From assembly GCA_000320545.1 (NCBI GenBank), contig ADNK01000862.1:1-64000 (forward strand): a DNA stretch of 64,000 bases, written 5' to 3'. The position numbers and the translations under genes are program-made. The stretch's first letter is position 1. The number at the start of each line of letters is the position of its first letter. Below, piece after piece: positions 22,817 through 34,817 of this stretch. A model generated the notes under the pieces. The model worked only from the letters and a program-made list of their open reading frames with translations. It did not search any database and was not told where the DNA came from. This stretch comes from Bigelowiella natans CCMP2755 (taxonomy: Eukaryota; Cercozoa; Chlorarachniophyceae).

Positions 22817-23291
22817 ATCAAGATCCGCTGGGGTCGATTAGCGACGGCGGAGCCACAGAATCCTTGAATTATGAAAGACGTAGCATTTATCCCTATTACC
22901 GCAGGCCATTTTTTCGAAAAGACATACAATTTCCAACAAAAAATGCACTGGAATCCGAATCGCAGGCGGCGACAAGCCGCACAGGTTTTATTGCTCGGGA
23001 TTCGCACCCTGCGCCAAAGCCGAGAAATCCGGAAGCGCAGAGCTCTACCACGGAGAAGGAGGCATTTTTGCGTTTTCAGCATTTTTGCTCTGAGACAGAA
23101 TATATGGGAGATTTCAGGAAGAAATGCCCTCGAATTTATGTTCGTTTCCCAATGCGCGTGGACACACCGTGCAGCACAACTACGCAAAACCCACATCACC
23201 ATGCAGGCGGCGTCGCCTGATGTACGTTCTGGTTTTGAGCATGATGATAAGTCTCTGTCTAAATGTTTTTCCCCTGATAAAGGGAACCATC
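22817..23291. promoter_or_regulatory. Divergent glycosylase/RPN12 spacer
   Basis: 475 bp between two confidently placed start codons on opposite strands. A 223-residue plus-strand frame (22549-23220) and a minus frame (22762-23202) span it, but both overlap glycosylase exon 1 or lack any family signal, so they are treated as chance. The sequence contains repeated GCATTTTT-like words around 23060-23085. Confidence 0.5.
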
Positions 23292-24688
23292 ATGGCAACC
23301 TTCAACCCGCTGAGAGGAATTTTGACTCTGAACGATCCGCACAGCAAAAGAACGTTGCATGTAGAAGGTCATTAGATTGTAGCGCGCGTGGCTGTATCGC
23401 ATCATGATTCTGTTTCCTTTTAGATTTAGGTTCGATGCCCGATGTCAACGACATAGAGTTTAGCCAAGTCAACTACGCAGTTCTATTTTATTCGCCAAGC
23501 TCAACCCTAAAATATGATCTTCGAACTAAATCCATCATTCGGAAAAAAGAAGAAACAGTTCATCGTGAACCCTCAGAGCTGCAAGATAATATAGAGTTGC
23601 TATCCGAGACCTTCAGGCAACACTTCAGCATACTTGAGCATGATTCGTCCGACCAACTCTCCCTAAAGATGTGCAAAAGTTGCATAGAGAAAAGTCGTGT
23701 AAGTGCTGCAGATAATAATAATAATCATTTGTATCATGATTCTCATTTACTATTCTACTTCAGCTTCCCATGCTAATGTACGATGCAGAGTCTGTCCTAC
23801 AAATCCATCGTCAACAAGCTATTCAATTCCTCACAACTTCAAGTACACTAGTCACAGTCATTCGAATGACTAACTGGAATTAGATACAATGTTTTCGCGA
23901 TTCGTAGGAGATATTCTGGAACTTGGCGCATATTTCTATATTCTCATTAAAAACGAGAATGGCTTTGAGCGCCAAGTAGCTCAATTGAAAGCGTATTATC
24001 AAGATCATCGGTACCCATAACTTTTTCTATTAATTTGCACATCATAGAACACATGCTTCACTGTAGGGATATTTTGGAGGATTCTCCGCGTATGCTACAT
24101 TTAATCGGGATATATTTGACATACTTGTTGTCCCGAAATATGCTCTCAAAGTTCCACATTGAATTGGAAATGCTGGAAGAAAAGGATAGAGAGAGTCTAC
24201 ATGTTGCAACGGCAATCCAAATTGAGCAGCGAATGATGGAGGGAGGCTACAGGAAGATCATACTTGATGCAAAGGAAAACAAGTCGAGATATCTAAGCCA
24301 TTTTTTGAATAGGCTCATTGAGTCGATCAGGTTTTATTTGATTTTAATCGGATGTACTGCGTAGCTCAACCAACCTGGGAAAATATCAGGGAAAAACTTA
24401 TGGATTGTGCAACGAAGGCGTATACAGAGTGTTCCATTGAAAGCTTGAAACAAATTTGTATCCTCGAAGATCAACGTGAAGTTGTGAACCTTATGAAGGT
24501 AAAATTCCTAAGTAGAGTATGCAATTTTATGTATGATCATGAATAAAATGTACGTTCAACAGGAGAAAAGCAAAATAATCAGTGGAGATGATGAGAAGGG
24601 GTCAGTATCGACGACCTTATTCAGCAAAAATAATGTTCGAATAGACGATATTCTCCATTACGCTACTGAAGTTGAACAAATAATTTAA
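23292..24688 (+). CDS. RPN12: 26S proteasome regulatory lid subunit RPN12 (PSMD8)
   Basis: Non-catalytic subunit of the 19S lid, needed for lid-base assembly. Seven exons join in phase: 23292-23367, 23424-23698, 23764-23842, 23908-24010, 24067-24330, 24390-24498, 24563-24688. Family signatures: RDILELGAYF (human ARDILEIGA), FERQVAQLKAYYQDH (human FERYMAQLKCYYFD), LLSRNMLSKFHIELEML, IEQRMMEGGYRKI (human LEQYLMEGSYNKV), and a PCI-type C-terminus with CATKAYTECS. About 85 residues precede the part that aligns with other RPN12 proteins. They are not recognised and could be an extension or a wrong start. Introns are short (about 56-65 bp), unlike the neighbouring genes. Confidence 0.9.
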
Positions 24689-25703
24689 ATACATGTCTAC
24701 ATGGCACATAGAAGCATGGTAGCCCATAAACATATGACTTAGGTTACCATGACAGACATGGTTTCCGCTACATGCAATGTGCATCAAAATAGACGCGGTG
24801 TCCGCCATGCATGCAACACAGTTATCACATATCAGACAGATTTGCATTTGTCTGTTGTGTTAGAAACTAACATCATATGCGTGTCTATATGTCTCTTGCT
24901 TGCTCTTGCATGTGCAAAGCTGAACATGTACCAGCTGTGTGCCAGAAAGCTGGTGTTGCCAGCAGTGCAGCAGCGCACGCAGTCTAGCGGTGTGGCGCTC
25001 GGTGTCACGAAACAAGGTCACAATTGATTGACACTGTTTGCTCTAATCTCGGTCATTACAATGCTAGTACAGGCTAAATGTAGCATGAAATACGACTAAC
25101 ATCACGCGGGTCTAAGACAATAGACACTAATAATACGGGACATGTACCGGATTACGAGTCTATTGTTAAGCATTGTTTTTTGAGATTGCACGTGAGAACA
25201 TTCAGAGAATGCATGTATAAATCTTGTCAACGCACGGCCACACATCTAGACAGGTACAATGGTTTTGTCACATATACATACATAGATTCACTCTTTCTGC
25301 GCATGCATCATGAGTAGATGAAAGCGAGCGTAGAACGTGGCTTCCTTTGGATTGATTTGGCTTACTTATATCTAGATCTGGTACAACGCCTCAGCTACAA
25401 CGCATCTATTCATGCACATGTACATGGGCACACATTCTAATCTGTTGAAATGTTTGTTGCATTGCGATATGACAAGCAAAAGCAATTAGTGTGGTGGACA
25501 GGCTTTTAGCTATTGTTGGGTTCCCTAAAATAGAACTGCTTTGACGTGGGGACTGATTTTTTAAGTGCTTTCATTTTCATTAACATCAAGACTCAATAAT
25601 AACCTCGCTTCTCCATTCCTCAGAGGTGGCGATCTGAAAAGTTTTAAGTTGTGTATAGCAACAATTATTACGGAAGTTACATGTACGCATACTACTTACA
25701 TAT
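24689..25703. other. Intergenic, AT-rich, no supported gene
   Basis: Between the convergent ends of RPN12 (+) and the DUF1826 gene (-). Contains ACATGTACATG- and TGCATG-type palindromic words. The frame at 24749-25027 has no motif or splice support. Confidence 0.5.
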
Positions 25704-27565
25704 CTATATGTAAGGAACATCTTGCGAATCTAACAAGCCGATAACTGCGCAAATCACTAATACGAGACGATTGGAAAACCTATGCAATGCTCCGTTGCTA
25801 CTCCCCCAAGCGGCCCCTTTCAACACGAGCACGTCCGCAGCAGCTGCAGAACCTACAATATCCATCATTATTTCTGACTTAGTAAGAAGACAAATGAGGC
25901 AGCCGCTGAGAGATCTAATCACAGACAACTCTTACCAATTTCGCATCCCTGGGTCAAAGCAAGCTCGTTGTATCTAAAAAGAATACATGAGAACAAGCTC
26001 AAATACCGGCCTCCCTCTCCTCCAGTGCTACACTAATAAAAGCACCGTGAGTTGGAAAGCCTTCCAGCCACCATGTTTCTCAACGAACCTAGATAAGGCA
26101 ATTACTTTCATTATAATTACATCGTTATCACAGCTTGATGACTGTTTCCCCATGCATGCCCTTAAATTTATCCTCCCCTCCCCACACACAGAAAGTGCAC
26201 ACGCGCATAGTACTATGGGGTAGAGCACACAAACCAAATAGATCTCCTACGGGAGATTCCAGGAGTTGCTTCGGGGGAACCTGACGCCGTTAGCAATAGG
26301 TTTTGTCATTTAGTTCTATCGTTTTATCTAGTAAATCAAGTTCTGTTCACACCAGGAACCAATTCCTTGATCCTGTCTTTAGATACTCGGTTCCGGGGCC
26401 TTTACAAAGATATGCGAACACAAATGAGAAGAAGAAGAATTTAAAGACGAGAGATAGAAGACAGACTGCAGAAGCAGCGTAAGAATGAAACCGCATTGGC
26501 GACTAGGCCATCGATCCTGTAGATATGGATGTCGGCGTGAATAGAATCACCTGCATACGTCACCAAGAGCCTCGACCGTACCTTGTAAATGTGTCGTTTA
26601 CAAATCATATTACCATCATTATATAGCTCTAACCACCTTAAACCTAAACGATATGCGTTTGACAATCTTCCCCCCTCCCTCCCCATCTCAAAAATACAGA
26701 AGGGTATTTAGGATTTCCGTATTCGTCATTTCACCTTGTCCACGTGAAAACGGGGGCATCTCTGGTCACGAGTAAGGCAAAGCTAGGCACAATGCCATAA
26801 TAACGTAAATTAAATTTGTATGGCTGTATTCCTCTTAAGAACAAATTGCACCAACTTACTGTTAATTTGAGACTAGGTGCCCGGTCGTTTAGTTTTGCAA
26901 AGTCCCTAGAGGAGAAACAAATGTATAGAATAGTGCTGAAATACTCCAATTGAAAGTATAGGCAAATATGAAGCGTATGAATTTACCTGCCAAGATTTAC
27001 TATGTCGGATTTAATTGTATTCCTAAGCTCTCCCGGCGGGAGGAAGTGCAAAACCGCATCGTAGTTCTGAGCGAATGTGGCGATAGGCGTGCACCGATAA
27101 ATACCATATCAAATTAGATGAAGCATCTGGATGTTCAGTCTTTCTAGAAAATGATAGAACCTCTTCGTTGTTATCCTCGACAGAGACAGTGCAGGTCGTC
27201 GTGAAGTCTTCAATCGCTTCTATAACAGATCGAAAGTCTCTTCCCAGTTTCCCGTTCCGCTCTTCCAAATAAAACAGTGCTTCTGGATCCCCTAATGAAG
27301 AGAATCTTCCATCTACTTTCTGGACTTCATTCTGGATAGCATTTTCTCTGCTCTGAATTCCATTAGATTTGTCTCTGAGCGACGAAAGGACTCTCGTGGC
27401 TCTTCGCTCTCGTACTGGCATCAAGCTCATTCTCGAAACCTTTTTAACTATTTTCAGCTTTGCAACTCTTCCGCCTAGTCGGAATGGTGAGGAAAGATGC
27501 GATAGGATGCTCAAGGCGAGGGAGAAGAGAAGGACCAGGCGGACGGAGGAGCACGTGGCCGCCAT
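25704..27565 (-). CDS. DUF1826 domain protein with N-terminal signal/membrane segment
   Basis: DUF1826 proteins are of unknown function, found in proteobacteria and some eukaryotes. Eleven exons keep phase throughout: 27565-27161, 27066-26987, 26905-26860, 26761-26735, 26581-26551, 26399-26353, 26280-26235, 26088-26046, 25973-25936, 25852-25704. The start gives a hydrophobic helix (VRLLVLLFSLALSILSHLSS-like, residues about 6-26) followed by a basic stretch, so the protein is secreted or membrane-anchored. Conserved core motifs: CPRFHVDK, RSRLLVTYAGPGTEYL, ADVLVLKGAAW, GALHRFSNRLVLVI; together these are the DUF1826 metal-site-like histidines and the GPGTE box. It is divergent from the gene starting at 28644. 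Confidence 0.85.
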
Positions 27566-28643
27566 AGGTCGACTTACAGACTGTGAAACACAAGGAGAAC
27601 AAGTGCTTGTCCCTTTTAGGAGAAAATTGGGTTTCTGTAGAAATGGCCTGCGTTTGTTATATAGAACATGAATTCCCTGGACTCTGCCCGGAATGTCAGG
27701 AAAAGTAAATACCCCATGAAAATGTCCCGCATTTGCGCGTTTTGGGTGATTTAGGCATGCCGAGATCTCTTGCAAATGGCTTCTCTTATTTGGGTAGAGA
27801 CGATTTTAGAACGACTTGAGGACTATTTGCCTTCAATTGAAGATGGCGGCATGCCAGAAATGTGATAATTTGATAGGTGTCACCAATCTGTTGGTGAAAC
27901 ATTTTGTTCCCCGTATGAGGTTTATGTTTGGTGTCATTTCGGAGATCTCACTCCTAATGTCCTTTATTTATACAAGGTAATTGAGGTTTGTGGATGTCGG
28001 ATCGAACAAAATTATTGTAGTTTCTCGTTTGTACTCGCGTCCCCAAAGCTGAATCCAAACACAAAACTTTGCTTGGTTTCTGACCACCACGTAGATCCTC
28101 AGACGTAGATTTTCACAAAAACTTTCGGAATCCCGGTATTCGCCAAGATAGGAATGAATATGAAGGCATTAAAACCTAGATTGATGTCCTTCATCCATTT
28201 TCTAACACACTTAATGAAAATTGCTGCATAATTCGATCTGAAGAATCAATTCTCGTAGTGTGAGCAAGGTCCAGCGCATGGATATTAGCCTCCCTCCCCA
28301 TCCTACCTCCCCCTTCCCATAGATATCGAAGCAATTTGACTTTAGTTATTCGTTTCCCACTTCCCAAATAGAGTTGGTGGTGGTAATGTGAAAGTTCCGC
28401 AGCTAGTCATGTAGCAGAGATTTCTCCATGTTCGAATTCCGAAAACGCAATGATGTTTAGACCACGGAACTTTCGATGTGAAAACATTCGACTTTTTGGA
28501 AAGCGCAAGAGCTGAGAAGAAAATTTAAGATATAAGGAAGCTCTATTTAGCTGTTCGTTTCAAGTATCCTAATGATTATGACTCTGAACAGGAACTGGAT
28601 TCAACAACAAATGCAGACCTGTTTCCCACGAAAGTACGGAAGC
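27566..28643. promoter_or_regulatory. Divergent spacer, about 1.1 kb
   Basis: Lies between the DUF1826 start and the first in-frame ATG of the next plus-strand gene. No open frame with a recognisable domain. It probably contains both promoters and 5' untranslated exons. Confidence 0.4.
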
Positions 28644-29545
28644 ATGCCTGGCAAGATAACCGAATCTCTGATGGATTCCTCGATTCTTACACTTTCGAAA
28701 AAGCATACAAGATTTCTTCTCGTGGCTATGGCGAGCGCGGTGAGTAGGAAATGAATGAATGCTTTGTTAAGAAGATTGTGGGTGAGAAAGTCCTTTGCAA
28801 AAGGATGGGTTTGACTACAAGGCCTATGCCTTTGTTACTTGAACTAACGAGAGCATGTTATAATTCACTCGCAGACGATGTTCATGTTCGTAATGACTTC
28901 CTCGGGCAGAGCTGCGGGTGCACAGGAAAGGGTGACCACGCAGCAGCCGGATACGATCGAGATCATTTCCTCCACCCCCAAAGCGGTAGTTTGAATCTAA
29001 GCACTTCGTCCCGCAGTAAATTTAACATATTACCCAAAAGATAAGAGAAAATAGATCACTGTAAGTTGACGTTCTTATTTCTCTGAATACTTTGCTCACA
29101 GAACATTACGACGGTGAACGTCACAGCAGCGACTGCTGCGCAGGTGTTGACCCATGCCCGTAACAACTTGCTCCAAGCCTTCGAGACTGCTAATCAAGCA
29201 CTCGAGTGGTCAAAATATGCTGTCAGTACTGCAAATATTGCTTCACACGCCACGGCCGTACAAACTGAAGAGAATGCAAAGGAAGCGCTTCATGCTGCTA
29301 ACGCGCAGATGGGCTCAACCGTTAAGCTTGGAGGCCATGATATCACTAGTGTGCAGGATGCAACCAACACCAATCCGGAGTCATACCGAAACTATCTCAA
29401 TGGGCGTGCAGATAAGTACATCACGCTGAAGGCCCAGCGCGGTGAGTGTTTTGGAATTTTTATCATCGAATTTTGTGGTGGTTCTTCGGTGAGCAGATGT
29501 AGTGATGAATCGAGATTCCTACACTTCTGATACTGCTACTACTAT

Positions 29546-29581
<36 letters not shown>

Positions 29582-30414
29582 CACTGCTACTTTTCCTTCA
29601 TGTCGAACAACTAAATCTATGTAACCTTTGGGTCGCATGCGCACGTAAGCATGCCCGCCACGGAAATGAGCTTGACAAGATGAGATTGTCGTTCTGAGCA
29701 ATTTCTTGCACCCAGGAATGGAGACGCGCTCTAGCCACGAAAAACAATACCAGGAAATTCATCATCAGCAGCAGAGAGAAGAGGAAGAGGAAGATGACGT
29801 CCACAGTAACCACTACACAAGCAAAGCTGCTGGCCATCGAATCAAGAGGCAGCATACTAAGATGGCTTCCTCCCCCTCCTCAAAATCCTCTTCAAAATAC
29901 TCTAAAACCTCCAAATCTGAAAGTCAGAGCTCTTCATCTTCTGCAACCACCGTCCCAATTGTTTCCTCTCCTCTTATTTCGCTGTTAGAGGACCTTGGCG
30001 CAGGTGAGATTGGGTATACATAGTAGTTGCAAGCTTTCATGGGGCAGTTCTTGCCTGGAATGCCGTGGCCAGTATCATGTTGTAAAACAGATAATTGTGT
30101 TTCAAATACTTGTAGGCATGCACGAGCACGTGATGAAGATCCAGAACACGCTCGATAATGCTGCAGCTGTTGTAAACACGGCTGTGGTAGAAGCCAAACA
30201 GACCTTTGCTCAGGCTGCTGCGACTGACACTTCGGTCGATTCCCTCGAGCAGGCCATTAGAAATGCACAGCAAGCTGCACAACAAGTCGTACACCAAGCC
30301 CAAGCCACTGGAAACAGCGCCACTCAACGCATTAACAACCAAGAATATCGTAGAAGGGAGCATGTACGAGAAGCAGCAGAGAAGATGACGAGAACAGCAA
30401 CAGACTCTCCCTAA
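28644..30414 (+). CDS. Membrane-anchored Ala/Gln-rich helical protein, family unknown
   Basis: Five exons in phase: 28644-28739, 28875-28985, 29102-29441, 29716-30003, 30116-30414, about 377 residues. Residues about 21-45 form a hydrophobic helix across the first splice (FLLVAMASATMFMFVMTSSG), so it is a signal anchor or signal peptide. The next ~110 residues are Ala/Thr/Asn-rich and helical (TAATAAQVLTHARNNLLQAF). A Ser/Lys/Glu-rich linker follows, then a second Ala/Gln coiled-coil-like block (AAAVVNTAVVEAKQTFAQAA). The two Ala-rich blocks resemble each other in composition and may be repeats. An ATG at 28578 is an alternative start. No family recognised. Confidence 0.7.
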
Positions 30415-31329
30415 GTGTCAGAGATTGATCTTCGTCTATGGTGATATGAAGAAATAAATAGAACACTATTACCACTACTACACATTACAAATCGGAATAT
30501 ACGGTCGGATGCTGCTAGGAATATGTTGCACAAACTAGCAGGGCGAGACCCTTAAACTATTAGCAAAAATGTATTATAATCAACCTCGGGAGCAAATAAG
30601 AGAGCTGCACTGAGAATTCTAATATCAAAGAAGTGATAATTAGTCCACCTCTCCTTATATTTAGCGGTATAGGTACTTACAAGTGCACTCGATTTTACTT
30701 TATTGTGAACAACTTTTATCGAGCACGCGTCTAATATGATTGAATAAACAACATATGCGTAAGATAATTTTAGAACGAATATACGCAATTTGAAATTCAT
30801 TACGATTATCGTCTTTACTCTTAACAGATAATACATTTGTGGCGTTTGCTATAATGATTATTTGCTATAATGATTATTATTATAAGTGGTTGGACGTTGC
30901 TAAGCTCGTTAGACGCATCGCAGCATACATGCATCAACGAGATGCACAGTATAATATAGCTAATGTGATAGATCTGTTAAGCGAATTGCCACACTGCGCT
31001 AGTGCAGCCGCAGCATGTAAGCATACCATATCTCACCCTTTAATAATCGTAGATGCACGGTTGTGAATGCAGCTTATGCCTATCCATGCATGTCAGATTA
31101 TTCAGTACTGAGTATAGCATGCTGCAATGCTGCGCCGCTTGTGCCCATAGCGTATCAAAACGATACATGCTAGCAGTCGCAGCCGCGAACCGAGTTTGAA
31201 TCCTTTGATTGGCATGCAAAGCATGGTTTCTTAGTATAATTAAAGTAATGAGCTAATGATTTTTACAATATAACATGCGATACTTGTACAATGTCATAGG
31301 TGCAAGGTAACTCGCGCTATATGATACTG
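30415..31329. other. Intergenic, AT-rich, no supported gene
   Basis: Lies between convergent gene ends. Short frames at 30552-30836 and 30839-31066 lack motifs. Two near-identical TTTGCTATAATGATTATT words are adjacent at about 30846-30880. Confidence 0.5.
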
Positions 31330-33102
31330 CTATCTTCGTTTTTTGCCAAAGGACATTGAAAACCCAATGGCCTTTCTTTTGCCTTTTTTCATTCCAAAAC
31401 TCTTTCCTTTCTTCATTCCGAAACTCATTGCAACTTTTGTCGTTCCTTGCATGCCTGATTCCTTGCCATTATTTGTTGACGAGCCCCCGGCTTGTGGAGC
31501 ATAACGCAAAGTAGGAAATCAATTCCAATATCAGATATACGAACCCAACATGTAGATGCACCAAGACGAAAGAGAGTACATGCGATGTGTGCACATGCGT
31601 TTCTTATGCGTGTTGTCCTCTAAAAAAAAATGTACCATGGAAGAAAGGGAATTCAAAACAAAACGAGGTACCAGGCTGTTGCTGCTGTGGTTGCTGTTTA
31701 GGAACCGCAGTGCTGCTAGTCTCAGAACTCAGTGACCCTTTCTCCGCTGTATTCGCTCCTTTGTTACCCTTCTGCGCCAGTGCTTGTGCCTTCGCGATGC
31801 GTTCGGCAAAAAGCCGATCCTGGCGACTCTTCGCTGCTTTCTTCCGTGACTTTCCAGCCATCATCTAATGGAATCACATCAACACGTATAAACAAACACA
31901 TAATATCACGGCATAACTTAGCGGTCTTGAGTAGCTGATTCATATGATCGTCAGAGTTCTCTCGTTCTCTTTCTTCGGACCCACACAATATGCGTCTTAC
32001 ATATTATACCTTTCTTTGCTGGTGCTGGCGCTTCATTTCTCTGATGCGAACTCTATGATGGTGGTCGTAGCTGTTGCAATGCTCCTCATACTGCTGTATA
32101 TTTGTGTACTGCTTGTCGCAGTCCTTGCAAAGGAACACTTTCTGGATCTCCCTCACGTGCTCACGTTTCTCCTCAACCTTCATCGCCTGTTCCGTCCTGG
32201 CGAGGTTCAGTGCAAATATTTATATATGTATATATATTTACATATATATGTATATTAATATGTGTGTGTGTGTGCGTGTGTGTGTGCGCGCGCGCGCGCG
32301 TGAAGCGTGTCTGTAATGTATTTTGCTACACACCTCGCCTTAACCTCCTCCGCTGTTTCATTTTTTTCCACAAGTAGCAGTCGCCTATTCGCCGTTGCGG
32401 CTTCAGCCTGCTCCTCATACCTAAAACGTGCAGAGCGGCGTTAGTCTATGCGTTACGCCGAGTGTGAGATGTTTGTCCCTCTCGCCAAAAGTTATGAGAA
32501 ATACTTTTGAGAACCTGAAGCTGTGTTGATGAATGTAATGTATGTGTACCATCTCCGTTAAAAGGGAACATATATTCTTACAGGGTTACATACTCGCGGT
32601 CCTTCCCAATGCCAACGGACATGCCATGTTCTTGCACTTTGAGCACAACTGGCTCCGTTATCCCTTGGCTCGATTTGCCACAGCCTTGGCCCTGTGTTCA
32701 CCACATTCATCGAAGGATTCGTCAGTACTCATGCATCGAAGTATGCGTCTGAGGAACGGATATGCATGAATTTTTGTGGAAAAATATTTAACTAAGAGAT
32801 CTTATGTTAGATTCTCCTCAGACCTTAGTCCAGCCCATCTTCATGAGAAGTTGGTAGCCCTTATTCTTACTGATAGTATTGCCAAAACCATTCAATACGG
32901 ACTTCAGATTTACTCAACAAAATCTTCGCGATTCGTGGGATAGAAGGAAATATAGCGTTCCGCGCCGCGCAAACACCTTGAAATATGCGTTTTAGTCGAT
33001 ATTTCCTCCGCACCAGCGGTATTATATTCAAAGTCTTCCCTTGGCTGTGTTGCACGACACAAAGTTCATCAACGTGTGTACATGATATCAATTAAAATAA
33101 CA

Positions 33103-33159
<57 letters not shown>

Positions 33160-33601
33160 TTTCAATCACACTATCTGAAGCAAATTTATTTCGCCTACCT
33201 CCCTTCACTAACTCAATTTATTTCCCTGCACGACTCTCCTGCATCTTTTTCTTCTCTCCCCACAACATATGAATATTTTTTTTCCAATGCAGTGTGTGGT
33301 GTTGAACGATGTAACAACCCATCCCATTGGAAGCGTAAAATCCTCCATGCTCTCGATCTCTTGCTCTTGCCGCTAATGATTGGAAGCAATACATGATCAA
33401 ATGTATTTGATCACAAAAGCGCAAATGCACCACCTTACGGAAGTTCTCCGCGTTGTTTTGCTCTCCATATCTCGTTGCCAGTGCATTCAGGCCTCCAGCC
33501 ACATCTCTGAAGTTGCGGACGTAGGAAGGGGGGGCAGATATCTGATTTGAAGGCTTTGGATTTGCGGAGGATGATGAGGAAGACGAGGGGGGCTGTGACA
33601 T
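31330..33601 (-). CDS. G-patch and C2H2 zinc-finger protein (GPATCH8/ZNF804-like)
   Basis: Probable nuclear RNA-processing factor: G-patch domains activate DEAH helicases, and GPATCH8 binds spliceosomal partners. Exons in phase: 33601-33434, an uncertain one near 33351, 33044-32977, 32869-32824, 32691-32582, 32420-32334, 32196-32010, 31864-31672, 31490-31330. Order: Ser/Pro-rich N-terminus (YVRNFRDVAGGLNALATRYG); G-patch (KGYQLLMKMGWTKGQGCG, split by an intron); a charged helix (TEQAMKVEEKREHVREIQK); one C2H2 finger FLCKDCDKQYTNIQQYEEHC with NSYDHHH; REMKRQHQQRK; and a basic C-terminus. The G-patch followed by this finger and NSYDH is the GPATCH8 order. The tail contains two tandem SFGMKKGK units. 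Confidence 0.88.
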
Positions 33602-33848
33602 CTTTCTGTTCCACGCTTCGGTGGGGGAACCACGAGCGGATCAAATTCGGAGATCATAAACTTATATGCGACTAACATATTTCTATGTCTCTTCCTATAA
33701 TCGCCATAAGTTTCTTTGGGGAAATATGTGTTATTTGAAGTTCACCCTGCACCGCTCACTAGATCTAGATACACTTATCCCGGGAAACATCCACGATTAT
33801 TGTTATAATCCTCATCGCCAGGCGCATACAGATATAGCAGTTGCACTA

Positions 33849-34424
33849 TCAGATGATACGATCGTAGCCCAAGAACATGCAAGCAATTCTTTCCGAAGGA
33901 TTGATTGTTGGAAATGCTGTGAGGTGTAGGACATTTATCACAAGAGACTGCAGAACAGAGAGAAAAACACATGTGTTTTGAGTGATGACGCCTCACAAAC
34001 CAAGTACCGGTAGCGTCCTTCATTGGAAGAAAATCACAGAATCCCGAGGAATCACACAAAAATGCCCTGAGATTTCCTAGCATTTCCTCCTTTTCTTGGA
34101 CATTCGCTGGATTCTTTTTCTCGGAAAGGTCGCCGAGGAGAAGCCTCTTACTTGACCACTACCTGATCACTTTTTACACTGCAGACATCCTGGCCGATGT
34201 CTATTTGTCGTAGATCTTAATATCAACGTTTGAATATTGATTAACAATGAAAACAGGATGTAATTGTATATAGAAACATGCATATTCACGGAAAACTTGT
34301 CATAATGGACCTCAATCCTCCTCAGCTTCGGTCGAGCCTGGCCGGAACACAGGAGCTTACGTCTGAAAATCCTCCCGACGTGGCTCTTTCCTTCCTCGCC
34401 CCCTTCTTTCTTCTTCCTGTTCAT
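33849..34424 (-). CDS. Small protein of about 110 residues, family unknown
   Basis: Three exons join in phase: 34424-34297 (basic N-terminus MNRKKKEGGEEGKSHVGRIF), 34144-34008 (LLLGDLSEKKNPANVQEKEE then MLGNLRAFLCDSSGFCDFLP) and 33916-33849 (AFPTINPSERIACMFLGYDR, stop). No membrane segment and no known motif recognised. It starts 394 bp from ATG2 in the opposite direction. The N-terminal ATG choice is uncertain because an upstream exon is possible. Confidence 0.6.
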
Positions 34425-34817
34425 CCCATGCTGAAGGGTTGCTGAGGGTCAACCCGTAGTGTGGTAAGTTCAGACAGCAGGGCGAAAGGGGCAGAGCCCT
34501 CACTCCAACTCATAGCCGCATCGAGCGCGCTTGGGGGAAAAGAACTCGCTTGCAGGAAAAAACAACGTGAACACAAGGTACTCTTGCTGATAAACCAAAA
34601 TCACTTTAGAGGAAATCATAGGATTTCACGAGAGTACAAAAACTAAAGTGGCTGAATTGCAGTCCAATAAGTGTCGAATGCATATATTTCGTCTTGTTCC
34701 TTTTGTTCCGGTTGACTATATGGGAAGCTTCGTTGCTGCCACCGGATGATGAGGAACAAAGCAAAGAATCTGTTATTCTTCTCATCATAACCATTGAATT
34801 ACCCACCTGTGTTCAGG
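34425..34817. promoter_or_regulatory. Divergent spacer between the small gene and ATG2
   Basis: 393 bp between start codons on opposite strands. No repeats and no recognisable coding exon. Likely contains both promoters. Confidence 0.4.

Noticed and set aside
22549-23220. 223-codon plus-strand open frame
   Set aside because: It overlaps glycosylase exons on the other strand and the divergent spacer, with no domain and no splice support.
26046-26088. FVEKHGGWKAF, resembling a Bcl-2 BH2 motif
   Set aside because: It is in the wrong frame. The phase-consistent exon here belongs to the DUF1826 gene and reads SLRNMVAGRLSNS.
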